Below, piece by piece: positions 1 through 11,600 of a DNA stretch of 64,000 nt; position 1 is the stretch's first letter, and the number at the start of each line of letters is the position of its first letter. The stretch is taken from the NCBI GenBank assembly GCA_029207755.1, contig JARCOQ010000009.1, positions 35,796,914-35,860,913 on the forward strand, in the 5' to 3' direction. The notes beneath the pieces were generated by a model. The model saw nothing but the letters and a program-made list of their open reading frames with translations, had not been told where the DNA came from and ran no database searches. A program made the position numbers and the translations under genes. The DNA comes from Chamaea fasciata. Its lineage: Eukaryota; Chordata; Aves; Passeriformes; Sylviidae.

Positions 1-1444
1 GAAGACTGGAAAACTACAAAACCTTCTAATGGTCATTCCACTGCTGTCATCCAGCATAATTTCTTACATTGTAAAAGGCTACTTAGTGCAGGACCAGTGT
101 AGGCCAGACTCTGCTTGGATTTCAAGTTAATGCAATTTTAAAGTACTTCCATGTAATTCATGAAACATGTACAATATTTGTGCTAAAAAATTGCAGAATT
201 TTATCAATTAATTCTTGTCCTTCTCTGCAGCTGGGTTGTATTTATCAAAATCCATGGCACTAATATATTAAAGACAACCTGGTGATAAACATCTTACAAG
301 TGTCTATAAAGAAAGCAGTAAATAAAAAGAACATTTTAAATATGGAACAGCATCACTATTTTCATGAAATATACACAGATGTGTTCAGCCCTGCCTCTTT
401 TTTGCAGTGTCATAAATATCATGCAGTGGTATTTTATTATGTTATAGTAGCACTTCTGCTTTTGACAAAAGAGATTATGTGTTGTGAATACATGGGGAAA
501 GACAGCACCCACTCCAAAATCACCTCATTTATTAAAAGCCGTGGTAGAAAACTAATTATCCACTGATTCTCAAGTCCCACTTCAGTCCTCCAGCAAAAAT
601 ATTTGCTTTTTTATTCCCCTTAGATGGACTGTTCTAATTATAAAGCTGTTACAAATATACTCATCAAAAAATATTCACAATTATTTTCCCTTCCCAAACA
701 AAAGGAAATGTGATTCATATGAGAACACAGGGAAGAGGAAAACACAGACTAAAGCCTCTTTTGCTGCAGCAGTCCTAGGCTCTGTACACTTCATGCTGAA
801 GAGTTCTTCAACTCAAAGAAAGGAAGAAATACCATTCTATTTGTCAAAGATTTCTATAAAGCACATTTTGCCCTCTCTCACTCCCTTCCCTTTTACTGCT
901 TCATCCTACAGGAAAAAAAAAAAAAAAGAAGTAATGCTGGATTTGTGACATAATTTTCATGGCTGCAATGCCTCACATAGGATTACGACTTAACCAAACA
1001 GATCAGGCAGAAAATAAGCTGTGAGGAGAGGCTGTGAGCTTTTCTGCTGGATTAAAGCACAAATCTTCAACAGTAGTGCAAAGAACATAGACATTGCTAA
1101 CCAAGGACATTACTTTTGCTGTGAACACTCTCACTCAGACTTGCTCCACTGTGACAGCTCACTTGATCACCATCCATGCAGACAGAACTGGAAATGCCAC
1201 AGACAGCCTGACTACACCTATGGGTTTTTTCCCTTGCTACCTTGTTTTGACCCATCTGACAAAGGATGGTTCTTGCTCTCCAGGACAGAGAGACTTCTTC
1301 ACCTGCCAGTTCTTCCTTTACCTTGAAATTAATGCACATTTGAGATCTTCAAGCACCTCCCATCCTTGTACTCCACTACAGATTAAAATCTGGACTTCAG
1401 CACTGAATAACTAATAACGAAACCGTAACAAATTACCTCTCTGT
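1..1444. other. No gene recognised
   Basis: AT-rich DNA with only short, overlapping open frames and a short A-run near 909-925. I see no conserved domain, LTR end or CR1 tail in it. Confidence 0.5.
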
Positions 1445-1449
1445 GTTAT

Positions 1450-2144
1450 TGTCTTGGTTTAGATAGACGGGTATCTGCCAGGGAGGGTTGGAGTCTCCCT
1501 TAAAATGTAAGCCCCTCACCCCTTTTCCAAATTATCATAAATTTGCAATTAAAAGGCTGTCAGGCAAAGATTTTGGGAATAGGTATAGCAGTTCTTTACT
1601 AGGGATATAAAAATACAGATGTTGCAGTACAGAAGAATAAGCAAACAAATAAACAAACAAGAAATCCTAGAAAACCCTGACAGAGTCAGAAATACAACCT
1701 GACGCCCTGTTGGTCATGGTGTTGGAAGCAGTCCAAAGTAAGCCCTCCTGGAGTGGCAGATGTGGTTCTGTTGGAGTAGAGATGGTCCCGTTGAAGAAAA
1801 AGGGTCCAGTAATGGTGAGATGGTTCCAGTCTTCCTCCAGGGATCCGGGGGAAAAACTGGATACCTAGCTGTACTGTGGCTCCTTTTTATCTAGGTTAAG
1901 ATGGTTTGGCTCCTCCTCCCTGTGTGGAGCAGCTTACAATAGTGCACGGTAATGTGTAATGTCATTGATGAGCTCTTAATGGTCCATTAGCAGAAGACAT
2001 TCCCATGGAAGTAGTGAAACAATGAAGAGAGATAAGTAGCACTCCACCATCTGATAAGTGACACCGACCCATTTGGGCAAAGATAAGTAATTCTGCTCCA
2101 CCCAGATGGAATAGAATAATACGCCCTTTACAAAACCCATGACA
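1450..2144 (-). mobile_element. Solo ERVL-type LTR
   Basis: The element starts TGTCTTGG and ends CCATGACA on the plus strand, so read on the minus strand it begins TGTCATGG and ends CCAAGACA. It is flanked by a perfect 5-bp direct repeat, GTTAT, at 1445-1449 and 2145-2149. Read on the minus strand, its 3' part contains CAGGTTGTAT followed by TCTGACTCTGTCAGG; the same block occurs in the ERVL LTRs near 15,820 and 19,240, which places it in the same LTR superfamily. No internal retroviral sequence lies beside it, so it is a solo LTR left by recombination between two LTRs. Confidence 0.85.
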
Positions 2145-2149
2145 GTTAT

Positions 2150-3179
2150 AAATACATATTATAAAGTTGGCTTTTCGCAAGATGTGTGCTATATGATTAA
2201 TAATGCTGTGGTAAGGATATAAGTTTTTACTTCTGCTATTAATAAAAAAAAGTTAGGCATAGTGGTAGTAATTGATATAGTATGCTTACACTGTCTGTTC
2301 GACTGGGATAACACCCAGTGAACATGTAAAGAAGACCCTGCTATTGAGATACCAACAGTCAGCATCCAGCATCTGAAGAAAGTATGGACCAAGGCCCAAA
2401 CTGGAGGTGATAATGAAGACACAGCCAAGAAACACGCATGCTCTAAAAAGGCGGACACAAGGAGGGACCATGCACCGTCACGGCGCTTGCTGGGCCACCC
2501 TTTGTGCCTGCCGTACCTCCCGCCCTGGTTCAAGCGGCGCCAAAGTTCCTGCTTGTGTCTCTATCTGCCCCCACCCCCACACCGCCGCCTGCCCGTGCGC
2601 TGCCCGTGGCTGCATCGTGGTCCGTCTCCGCCACTGCACTGCCGCCTGCGCTCCCATTCACCCCAGCCCCCGCGCCAGCCCTAGCCCTGCTGGGACTCAG
2701 TCTCACCCAGCTTCAGCTGCCCTGCCCATGGCCGCTCCGCCTGTCATGCCGGGGGTCCCACCACCTCCAGCCACTTTCCCCGCGCTGCTGCCTCCCACCC
2801 CGGGGGAGCTTCCCATCCCCCCCTGCCATGCGGCAGTTTGTCCCCGCGGGGTTGGTGCTGGATTTCCCCACAGCACTGCCCGCCCCGCCCGCTCATGTTA
2901 CAGCTGCTGGGCTGCCAACAGAAAAGGCTGCCTCAGCTCTGCCGTGGGAGATGCCGCCACAGATTTGCGGACTCCAGTGGGAGTCCCATCTGTCCCAAAC
3001 ACAGAGTCCATGCCACCGAGTGCTCCGCGGACCGCCTGGCTTCTGCCGGGCAACTCTGACCGTGGAGCGGCCCGAACTCCGCCTGCGTCCTTCCGCTCCT
3101 CAGAAATTCAGGTCTTAGAGAAGGGGAGGGGAAAAGAGACAGAGCCCTAGTGCGGGTGGGATCCCAGGAGCACCCTAGG
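2150..3179. other. GC-rich block with a Pro/Ala-rich open frame, unassigned
   Basis: From about 2,460 the sequence becomes very GC- and CpG-rich, up to the edge of the gamma-like provirus at 3,180. Two long plus-strand frames overlap here (2407-3150, 247 codons; 2504-3118, 204 codons). Both are rich in Pro, Ala and Ser, as expected from the composition, and neither shows a domain I recognise. It could be a CpG-island-like first exon, a retroviral gag leader, or non-coding DNA. Confidence 0.3.
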
Positions 3180-3814
3180 TGTTATAAATGATCAGAGCCA
3201 ATTTACAAAATCAAAGATTTATTTAACAAATTGGAAAAGCAATTTCGGAAAACGCCACAATAAATCAGGACAACATCGATCAAATGTTGGGTGGACAATC
3301 CGGGAGCAGCAAAGGGTGCTTCTCCGGAGTACTGCCCACAAATTCGGGGTCTCAGGGTAGGTGTTTTATACTATTTTTCTGCCCTGAGGCGAAAGCAAGA
3401 CTATTGAAAAGAATGTGGATTTGCCCAAAGAACATGACATCATGCAAATAATACAATCATTGAAATGTCTCACACCCCGTGAGGGATGTTTGAAAGGGCT
3501 TCCTGAGGAACTGAATGAAAGTCGGAACAAAGAGTCTCTGAATCTTCTGTTGGGAGGCTTCTGCTGATCTCCACCCAGATCGATATCAGATCTTCTGATT
3601 AACTGTGAAGATGTGGTCAGCCCGTGATTAATGGGCCGTTTCTCGGTTATCTCTCTGGCAGATGTCGAGGTAACACCTTTGGACTAAGAAAAGACTGTGG
3701 AATGTAAAGAGACACCCTAGAATTGTCTTCAGGAATTCAGGGTTTTTACATCCCATTGCAAAGTTTAATACACACAATTTTGATACACGAATTTTAATAC
3801 AGTATATTTATTAC
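3180..3814 (-). repeat. 3' LTR of the gamma-like provirus
   Basis: Plus-strand ends are TGTTATAAATGATC and TTTATTACA, matching the other LTR end for end. It carries the AATAAA-type signal in the shared AAATCTTTG-rich stretch near its minus-strand 3' end. Confidence 0.85.
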
Positions 3815-3836
3815 AGTCCCCCACCTTTTTGTTTAC
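3815..3836 (-). other. Polypurine tract
   Basis: Directly beside the 3' LTR. On the minus strand it reads as A-rich then G-rich purines (AAAAAGGTGGGGGA), the plus-strand DNA primer expected at this position. Confidence 0.7.
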
Positions 3837-4003
3837 TCATTAAATTTGTGTTTATTTTATTGTCACAATTTAGGAACCTGTTAAAACTACTCTTCACCAA
3901 GAAAACTTTTTTTCCCCTTTTTACTTTTTGAATGTTTTTAACACTTTTCTTCCGTCTTTTTTTCTCCTTTTCTTCCATCTTCTTCTGCTTTTTCAAGCTC
4001 ATC

Positions 4004-5160
4004 TCAGTCTTCCAATGATACTTCACAGTATTTTGGGTGGGATGTGTTTTTCTCTTTTATTTTGTTCTTAAATTTCTCTAAAGCCTCAACAGCTTTACTC
4101 TTTTCTTCCAACGTCATCAGCTTTGATGCGGCTGAGAATTGTCTGGCTTTTCCTCTAGCTAATTCAGGATCAGTGGGCAAGGCTGCAACCTGCATTCCTT
4201 GTACAACTGAGTGAATCAGCTTGATGAAACAGGGGATTAGGCACGGTAGGAAAATGACTCTTGCTACTGAACACAAAATAAAAAAGATTATTTTTCTCTA
4301 CTAAGCCCCTTGCCCAAACAACTGATCTCACCAAGAGGCTTGGAGTATGGAATTCCATTTTTGGACTGGTACATGGACCACCTTTTTTATTTTTGCTGCC
4401 AATCTCCTTATTGTCTCTCCATAGTTGTCCGAAGAGTGGTTTTCTCCTGTATTTCAAATTTCTCCCCACCTAATAAATTTTCCCACTCATAGTACACGTG
4501 TTCAATTTATTTTTATCATAACACAGCCTGTTGATTTGATAGTATCCCAGAAAAGTGGATTTCTTCTTTCCACTTCTCCAAACAGTCTGGTTACATTTGT
4601 CACAGACAGGAATGGTTGGTATTTTTGTTTTTCTCTTGTAGACTTGATGTACCATTGACTGCCCGCTGTTAGTAACTGCCTTTGGGTTGTGACACACCAC
4701 CCCCTTTTCCAATTTACAAATTTGGAATTGAGTACTGTTAATGTAACGGTATCTTTTTCTTTTCCCTGATTTGCAATCATATTGTGCTTGATACTCCAGG
4801 GTTGTTTGTCTGTCTTGTGTAGTCTTTAGACAAGACTCACAATTGTTCTTGGGGTTCAGCCCTTGCAGGTTCTTGGGATTGAATCCCCCTGCTTGACTTA
4901 GGGTCATGCTCAGGACTACTAGGGTTGCCCATCAGAACATACCTTTGCCTCTCCCTTCGCCCACGGGGCAGCAGTCCGCGGCGGGGCATTCCATCTTCTC
5001 GGCAGCAAGCAAATGCCTCTGGAATCCTGTGAGTCTGAGCCGCGACTCTCCTTTTGACGAGACTCCACTGGGACAGCCTGATAGTATCATGATAGCACGG
5101 TACCTGGATTGCCCTATGGCACTCAATGACAAGCACCTCTGTTTCCGCATCCAATTTCTC
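4004..5160 (-). pseudogene. Degraded env remnant of the gamma-like provirus
   Basis: Open pieces on the minus strand lie between pol and the 3' LTR: 4837-5154, 4470-4907 (several Cys, and NST and CNQT possible glycosylation sites) and 4004-4276. The last has a hydrophobic stretch followed by a charged Lys/Glu-rich tail, as expected for the membrane anchor and cytoplasmic end of a transmembrane subunit. The pieces are in different frames, so no continuous envelope protein can be made. The assignment rests mainly on position and on the hydrophobic anchor. Confidence 0.55.
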
Positions 5161-5411
5161 ACTTATTCCTTTTTGGTATATTGTCTACCACTCTAGAGAA
5201 TTTAACTCTAGCAAACCCACGTGTGTTGCAGTTACTAAATAGTGGTTAGTCTTTGTTTGCTCTTTTTCGAAACACGTGGTATACAATCCCCTCGGTCGGT
5301 ACCCTCCTTTACAATGAGTTACTCAGATCTGATTACAGTAAACACCCTTAATATGAACAAAGGGATAACATTCACACTCTGGTTCAGTGCAACTTATTTG
5401 CTCTTTTTTAT

Positions 5412-8400
5412 TCATTTATGGTTACATTGTAATCTGATCCTGAGGTCTCCATGAGACAAGGAAACTTTCCACTCTGGAGTGTGTTGTTTAGGTTCCACCT
5501 TCTTCATTCTTGATGCGTGGGTCCAGCTTTTTTCAGCGGCTCTGATTGCTGTATCTGTAGTGAGAAGGACAGTGAAAAGACCTTCCCAATGAGGTGTCAG
5601 AGGGAGTTCTCTCCAAGTCCTCACCAGGACTTCATCTCCCGGTTTTATCTTGTGGATAGCAAATCCCAAGGGAGCACTTTGGGGAATTAGTCCTCTTTTC
5701 CGAAGGTCTTGCAAATTCTTATTTATTGTGATTAAATATGGTTGGATTTGGGTATCCTCTATCGGAGGATGCCCTACAGGCGTTCCATGCTTATATGGCA
5801 TGTCATAAAGCATTTCAAATGGTGACAATCTTGTATCAGAGCGGGGCATGGTTCTAATGTTTAAGAGAGCTAGAGGAAGACAATTTAGCCATGACATTCT
5901 TGATTTTATAATCAATTTTGAAAGTTGAGTTTTTAAAGTCTGGTTCATTCTTTCTACCTGTCTTGAACTTTGAGGATGCCATGGGGTGTGAAACTGCCTC
6001 TGAAAACCCAAGGCTTCTGCCATCTGTTTGATAATTTTGGAAGTGAAATGTGTCTCCTGATTAGAATCGATGTTATCAACTATCTCATAGTGAGGGATGA
6101 TTTCTTCTAATAGTGTTTTTGACACTGTTTGGGCTGTGGCCCTTGTCTTGGGGAAGGCTTCCACCCAGTGGGTCAATTTGTCTACTATTACCAACAGAAA
6201 TTTGTACCTCCCCACCTTAGGTAAATCAGTGAAATTGACCTGAATCCTTTCAAACGGGCGATAGGCAACCGGATGTCTTCTTAAAGCTATTTTTCTGGAT
6301 CTGGCTTGATTTACTTTCTGGCAGAGCACACACCCATATATTTTTTGCTTTGCTAATTTGTAGATCTTTTTACAACTGAATAACTTTAAAATTTGTTCTG
6401 CTAGGGCTTGTGTCCCCCTCCCCCCCCCCCCCCCCCCCATGTGTTTGCTGGTGTAACCTTTTCAGAATTTTTCTGGTGTATTCTTTGGATACCAATTCCC
6501 TTCCATTGCGCAATTTCCATTTCTCTTCCTCTAGCTTATCTCCTATTTTCTTGAATCCCTCAATCTCTTTTTCGGAAGGTTGTGGGGGATATTCTGGGAT
6601 CTCTTCTTCTTTTACTTTGGGTATACTTACTGTAAGTAAAGCAGCTCTTTTTGCCTCCTTATCAGCCAGGTTGTTTCCTCTGACTTGAAGTTGCATACTT
6701 ACCTGGTGTCTTTTGACCCAGACGATTGAGATTGCTTCTGGTTCTCTGATTGCCTCTAGAATTTGTCTTATTATTTCTTCATGAATCAGTCTTCACCCTC
6801 GAGTATTGATCAAACCTCTTTCTTCCTAAATTTTTCCGAAAGTATGGGCTACCCCATATGAATACTTTGAATTAGTGTAAACCGTGCCTACTTTTTCTTT
6901 TAATCTTTTGAGTGCTCTGAGCAAAGCATATAATTTGCATGCTTGAGCAGACCAATTAGAATTTAGAGGTCCCAATTCCACCACTCCTCCAGATCTGCCA
7001 TCTATTATGGCATATCCTGATTTTCGTTTTCCTTCAATCACCTTAGATGATCCATCTATGAACCATTTTTTTCTTTCTTCTAATTCTTTTTTTCCCAGAT
7101 CTGGCTATACTTTGGTTTGTAGCTCTACCATTTCAATGCAGTTGTGTGAGTTACCTTCCAGTGCTTTCCCAAACAAAAACTGGGCTGGATTCTGAGCAGC
7201 TGTTGTTTTCAGCTCCAAGCCATGGGAGTGCACCAGCATGGCTTCATATTTCAGGAGCCTGGCATCTGTAAGCCACTTGTTTGTTTTCTGTTGCAGCATG
7301 TTCCTCACACTATGTGGTGTGTAAACAATCAGGGGAGCCCCAAAAGTTACCTTCTTGACTTCTTCCACAAGCAAGGCTACAGCCACAATAGCTTGCAAAC
7401 ATGTGGGCCACCCCTTGCTTACTGGATCTAGAAGCTTAGAAACATATCCTACTGACTTCTTGGTCCCAGCCCAGTCCTGGGTTAGGACACCATGGGCAGT
7501 GTGATTACTGACATCTACAAACAATAGGAACTGTTTGTTGTTTTTTTACATCGGGCAGACTTAACACCGGGGCAGTGTTTAAAACCACCTTTAATTTTTC
7601 AAATTTCACTTAATCCTGCTCAGTCCATTTTACTCTATCAGTGTTTAGTCTTTTATATAGAAACTTCACTTTTTCACTGAATCCTTCAATTCATTGTCTA
7701 CAGTAGCCTAGAAGTCCTAGTAACTGCCTAGTTTCCCTTTTGGTGCGTGGAGAGGGCAAAGCAATGATTTCAACTACTCTCTCAGGATCTAATTTTCTTT
7801 TTTTTTTTTTTTGATATCCAGTGTCCCAGGTACTTTACCTCAGATTTCGTGAAGTTTTGCCTTTAACACTTTCAATCCCTTTTCTCTTAGAAAGTTCAGC
7901 AATGAGATAGTACATTCTCTTACCTCAACTTCTGTGGGGTCAACCACCAGTAAGTTATCAACACACTGTAACAATTTTGTTCCTTCCACAGGCTGAAATT
8001 GACTTAGTAACTGTTCCAGAGCCTGACCAAAGAGGAGTTTACAAATCCCTAAGGTAAATAAATCTAAGTTGCTGTTTTCTATTTGTTTTAGGGTTCTGCC
8101 ATTGAAAGGCAAAATAGTCTCGACTATTCTCAGCCAGAGGACAGGACTAAAAAGCATCTTTTAAATCTATGACACTATACCACACATTCTCAGGGGAGAC
8201 CTTATTTAAAAGGATATGGGAGTTGGCCACCACGGGAAACCTTGTTTTTGTTCTCTCATTCACTGCCTGGAGGTCCCTGGTAATTCCCATCTGTCTTCTT
8301 AACTGCTAGGATGGGTGTATTGTGCTTTGACATACAAGGCTCCAAGGTTCCCTTGTTAATTAGGCCATTTACTACTTGTTTTAACTCCCTCCTCCCCTCC

Positions 8401-8890
8401 AAAGGTATAGGGTACTGTTTAACCTTATGGGTTCTTCAGGTCTGTTTATTTCAATGGAAATTGGTTCAATATCCAACCTCCCTTTGAGAATTTTTATCAA
8501 ACCTTTTTATCAATCTGCTCCTCGTCCTGTGCAGTAAGCTTAAATAAGCTCAGCACCAACTGTGAGTCCCTCACAGTCAAATTAATTCCCAGAGCAATGA
8601 TCATATCTCTTCCCAACAAATTGTAGTCAGCTTTCTCTTTACCAGAAGCAAGTCTCCTACACAGATCTTATTTTCAGATTCAATTTCTACATTTTTTATT
8701 AGGGTCACCTTAAACGGATCTCCTTTAGCACCTATTACTAACATTTTTTCTTGGCTTTTATTACAACCTGAGGGCAATTTCTGCACAGTGCTTCATTCTT
8801 CTCCTGTGTCTACTAAAAATGTTATTATCTTTTTCTGGGGATCTACCTTTAATTTTACCAAGGGCTCATTTGATGTCTTGGTCCCCAAAA
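5412..8890 (-). pseudogene. Degraded pol (protease, RT, RNase H, integrase) of the gamma-like provirus
   Basis: Read on the minus strand in genome order: protease-like piece at 8601-8786, reverse transcriptase pieces at 7840-8157 and 7105-7524, RNase H at 6826-7041, the RNase H to integrase region at 6370-6696, and integrase at 5412-6440. The integrase piece is the longest and most recognisable, with the Cys pair of its N-terminal zinc domain (CVLCQK) and the core region. Key residues are lost. The RT active site reads CVDN where the family has YxDD, and the second catalytic Asp of the integrase triad reads SNQ. A run of about 20 cytosines near 6420-6439 sits where the reading frame shifts between two pieces. 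Several further frame breaks make the gene non-functional. Confidence 0.8.
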
Positions 8891-8909
8891 TGAAAAGCCC
8901 CTGACACCC

Positions 8910-10510
8910 CTAATCTTCTTGAAAAACCTTTTCATCTTTTATCCTTTTTCTGCAATCCTTCTTCAGGTGCCCCTTCTTTTTGCAGAAAAAACATTCAGGA
9001 GGCTTCTTTTTTGATCCAGAATCCTTATCTGGAGGATTCGTGTGTTTTCTCTGCATTGTTCTTACCTTATCTCGGTAACGTTCTTGTTTTTGCACCTCCT
9101 TCACAGCTGCTACCAGTACCTTAGCTCGTACCTTTTGACTTTCCTCATCCCTCCTCATGTATATCTTTTGGGCTTCCCTTAATAATTCCTGCAAAGTTTT
9201 CTCCTGCCAATTATCCATTTTCTCCAATTTCCTCCTTATGTCTTCCCAAGATTTTGCAACGAATTGTGTTTTTAACAACACTTCCCCGACAGGGGAATTG
9301 GGATCTGTTCCGGAATAGACCTGTAAACTTTTCCGGAGTCAGTCTAACCAATCCGACAGGGATTCTTCCTTTCTCTGACATTCTCCAATCACTTTGCTGA
9401 TGTTCTGGCCCCTTGGTAATGCTTCCCGTATGCCCTGAATCATGATATTCCTGAGATCTACCATATTTCGCCTACCTTCCTCGGTCTGAGAACTCCATTC
9501 TGGACTTAGGCTGGGCCATTTCAGGTTTCCGGGAGTACCCTGGGGGTTGCGGCGATCCCAGTCTCAGATCCCTGCTTGTCAGATCATGTCACTTTCTTCG
9601 GGGTTAAACAGTGATCTTAAAATGGACATAAGGTCCTCAAAAGTACAAATGCTACCTCCCAGAAAATCATCTAATCTTTCAGCCACCCCAAACAGATCAT
9701 CCAACAGTCTGCCCATTTCCTTCTTGAAAGCCCTTACATCTCCGGTATTAATTGGGACATTTACGAATCCAGTAGTTCCAGGGGCTGTGGGCACTTCCCT
9801 TAAAGGAAAGAGATGATGCTTTTCTTCCTCACTCTCACTCCCCTCCTCGCTTGCTTCACCTTTCGTTGGGTTCTGCTTGCTGGGGGAGGATCCACCGGGG
9901 CCGGTTTCTGGGCTCCCGTGGGTTGTGTGGCTGGTGGGGGAGGGAAAAGCGGCTGAGGAGTAATCAGAGATTGTGCCAAGGGAGGTGAGACCTCTGATGG
10001 TTGCGAGGTAAACAAAAGAGGGCGGGGGGGTGGGGTGGGGGTGGGTAGGCTTGTGGGAATTGTAGTCCCAGAGCCTGTGTCTGCGGTGCCTCTGGACTTT
10101 GAGGAGGCAGCGCTGGGATTTTTTTTTTTTGGCAGGGCCACCAGGGTCGTGGGAAGAGGCATCCGATCGGAGGACCCATCAAGAGGTAGGGGTAGAAGTG
10201 GGGGAGGCAGCTGGGCTATGATTTCAGAGTCCTGAGGTAGGAGAGACGCAGGGGTTTGGTCCGATTCTGCGACCGGAACCCTTGGTGAGGGACCTTGCGC
10301 TGGTACGGGCTAAATCAAAGATCCCAGAGGTGCGTAGGGGGAGCTGGTTTACTTACCCTTTCAGTGAGCTGAACTGAGGGGTTTTTCCACCAGCGACGGT
10401 CCTCCACTTTGTGTCCTGGGCTCTTACCAAGCCCGTAGCCAAAGTTTTACCAATTTCCCGAACTCAAAGGAACGTAACCTTCCCTTTTAGCTTTACCGTG
10501 ATCGGTCCCC
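8910..10510 (-). pseudogene. Degraded gag of the gamma-like provirus
   Basis: On the minus strand the frame at 9800-10162 is proline-rich, as in the p12-like region between matrix and capsid. The frame at 9579-9794 resembles the start of a capsid domain. The frame at 8910-9281 is highly charged and ends with one zinc knuckle, CFFCKKKGHLKKDC, typical of a gamma-type nucleocapsid. Matrix-like sequence continues up to about 10,510 in broken frames. The pieces are not continuous. Confidence 0.7.
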
Positions 10511-10952
10511 TGGACTCCCCTTGAATCCAGGTTTTATGAGCAAATTGAGTCTTCCCGATTCGCTTCCCTGTTTGCTGAGCAAATCCCTCGCGGGAGATTG
10601 GAAATGCAGCGCGCAGGTCCACACTTGGTTCGTGACAAAGTCACGTCTCACTCACTCACCCAATCACACCCACTCAACCCGCAATACTTACAGCTATTTT
10701 CTTGCATGGAGTCGTCGTGCACGGAGAATTTTACGAGTGAAAGTTTTAGCCGCAGCTCCGAAGGACCTTCCCTGGTCCTTCCCGAGTTCCCTGATATTTC
10801 TGGATCCAGAACCTCCTTTTATCGTGGCATTCAGCCTAAATTTGTTTGTGATACAAATAGGTACCACAGGGTTTCCCGTTTTGCCGGGGCCGCCGAAAAA
10901 AATCGGCAGAGGCACCTTCCCACACAAAGGGGTTCAGTAGCACCGATATTGT

Positions 10953-10970
10953 ATCCGAGTCACGGCACCA
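10953..10970 (-). other. Primer binding site, tRNA-His type
   Basis: The plus strand reads ATCCGAGTCACGGCACCA, identical to the 3' end of vertebrate tRNA-His as I know it, including the CCA tail. On the provirus strand this is the 18-base complement, three bases downstream of the 5' LTR. Confidence 0.85.
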
Positions 10971-10973
10971 ATG

Positions 10974-11600
10974 TGTTATAAATGATCAGAGTCAATTTCC
11001 AAAATCAAAGATTTATTTAACAAATTGGAAAAGCAATTTCGGGAAACGCCACGATAAATCAGGACAACATCGATCGAATGTTGGGTGAACAATCCAGGAG
11101 CAGCAAAGGGTGCTTCTCCAGAGTACTGCCCACAAATTCGGGGTCTCAGGGGAGGTGTTTTGGACCATTTTTCTACCCTGAGGCGAAAACAAGACGGTAA
11201 CAAAGAACCTGAAGGACATGACATCATGTACATAACATAATCATTGAACTGTCTGGTGTCTGCAAGGGATGTCTGAAAGAGTTTCCTGAGAGATTGAAAA
11301 GACGTCTGAATGAAAAGTCTCTGAATTTTCTGTCAGAAGGTTTCTGCCACCCTCCGGCCCAGATTGGTATCGGATTTCCTGATGAACTGTGAAGATGTGG
11401 TCAGCCCATGCTTAATGGGCCGTTTCCCAGTTATCTCTCTGGCAGATGTCGAGGTAACACCTTTGGACTGTGAAAAGACTGTGGTATGCAAAGAGATGCC
11501 CTGGAACTGTTTCCAGGAATTCAGGGGTTTTTACATTCCACTGCAAAGTTCTAATACACACAATTTTAATCCACCAATTTAATACTATGTATCTATTACA
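10974..11600 (-). repeat. 5' LTR of the gamma-like provirus
   Basis: Same termini as the 3' LTR (plus-strand TGTTATAAATGATC to ATCTATTACA). It carries independent substitutions and small indels relative to 3180-3814. Confidence 0.85.

Larger units (their letters stand above)
3180..11600 (-). mobile_element. Gamma-like endogenous retrovirus, complete but degraded
   Basis: Two LTRs (3180-3814 and 10974-11600) in the same orientation enclose recognisable gag, pol and env remnants, all on the minus strand. The primer site is complementary to tRNA-His and a polypurine tract abuts the 3' LTR. The LTRs differ at many positions, including small indels; by eye roughly one base in eight or nine, so this is an old insertion. 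Every gene carries multiple frame breaks. No clear target duplication is present: the four bases outside the LTRs are TAGG on the left and CAGG on the right, which could be a duplication with one change. The gag zinc knuckle, the single pol frame order and the env tail place it nearest gamma-type ERVs; I infer the class from the protein pattern and the primer type. Confidence 0.85.
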
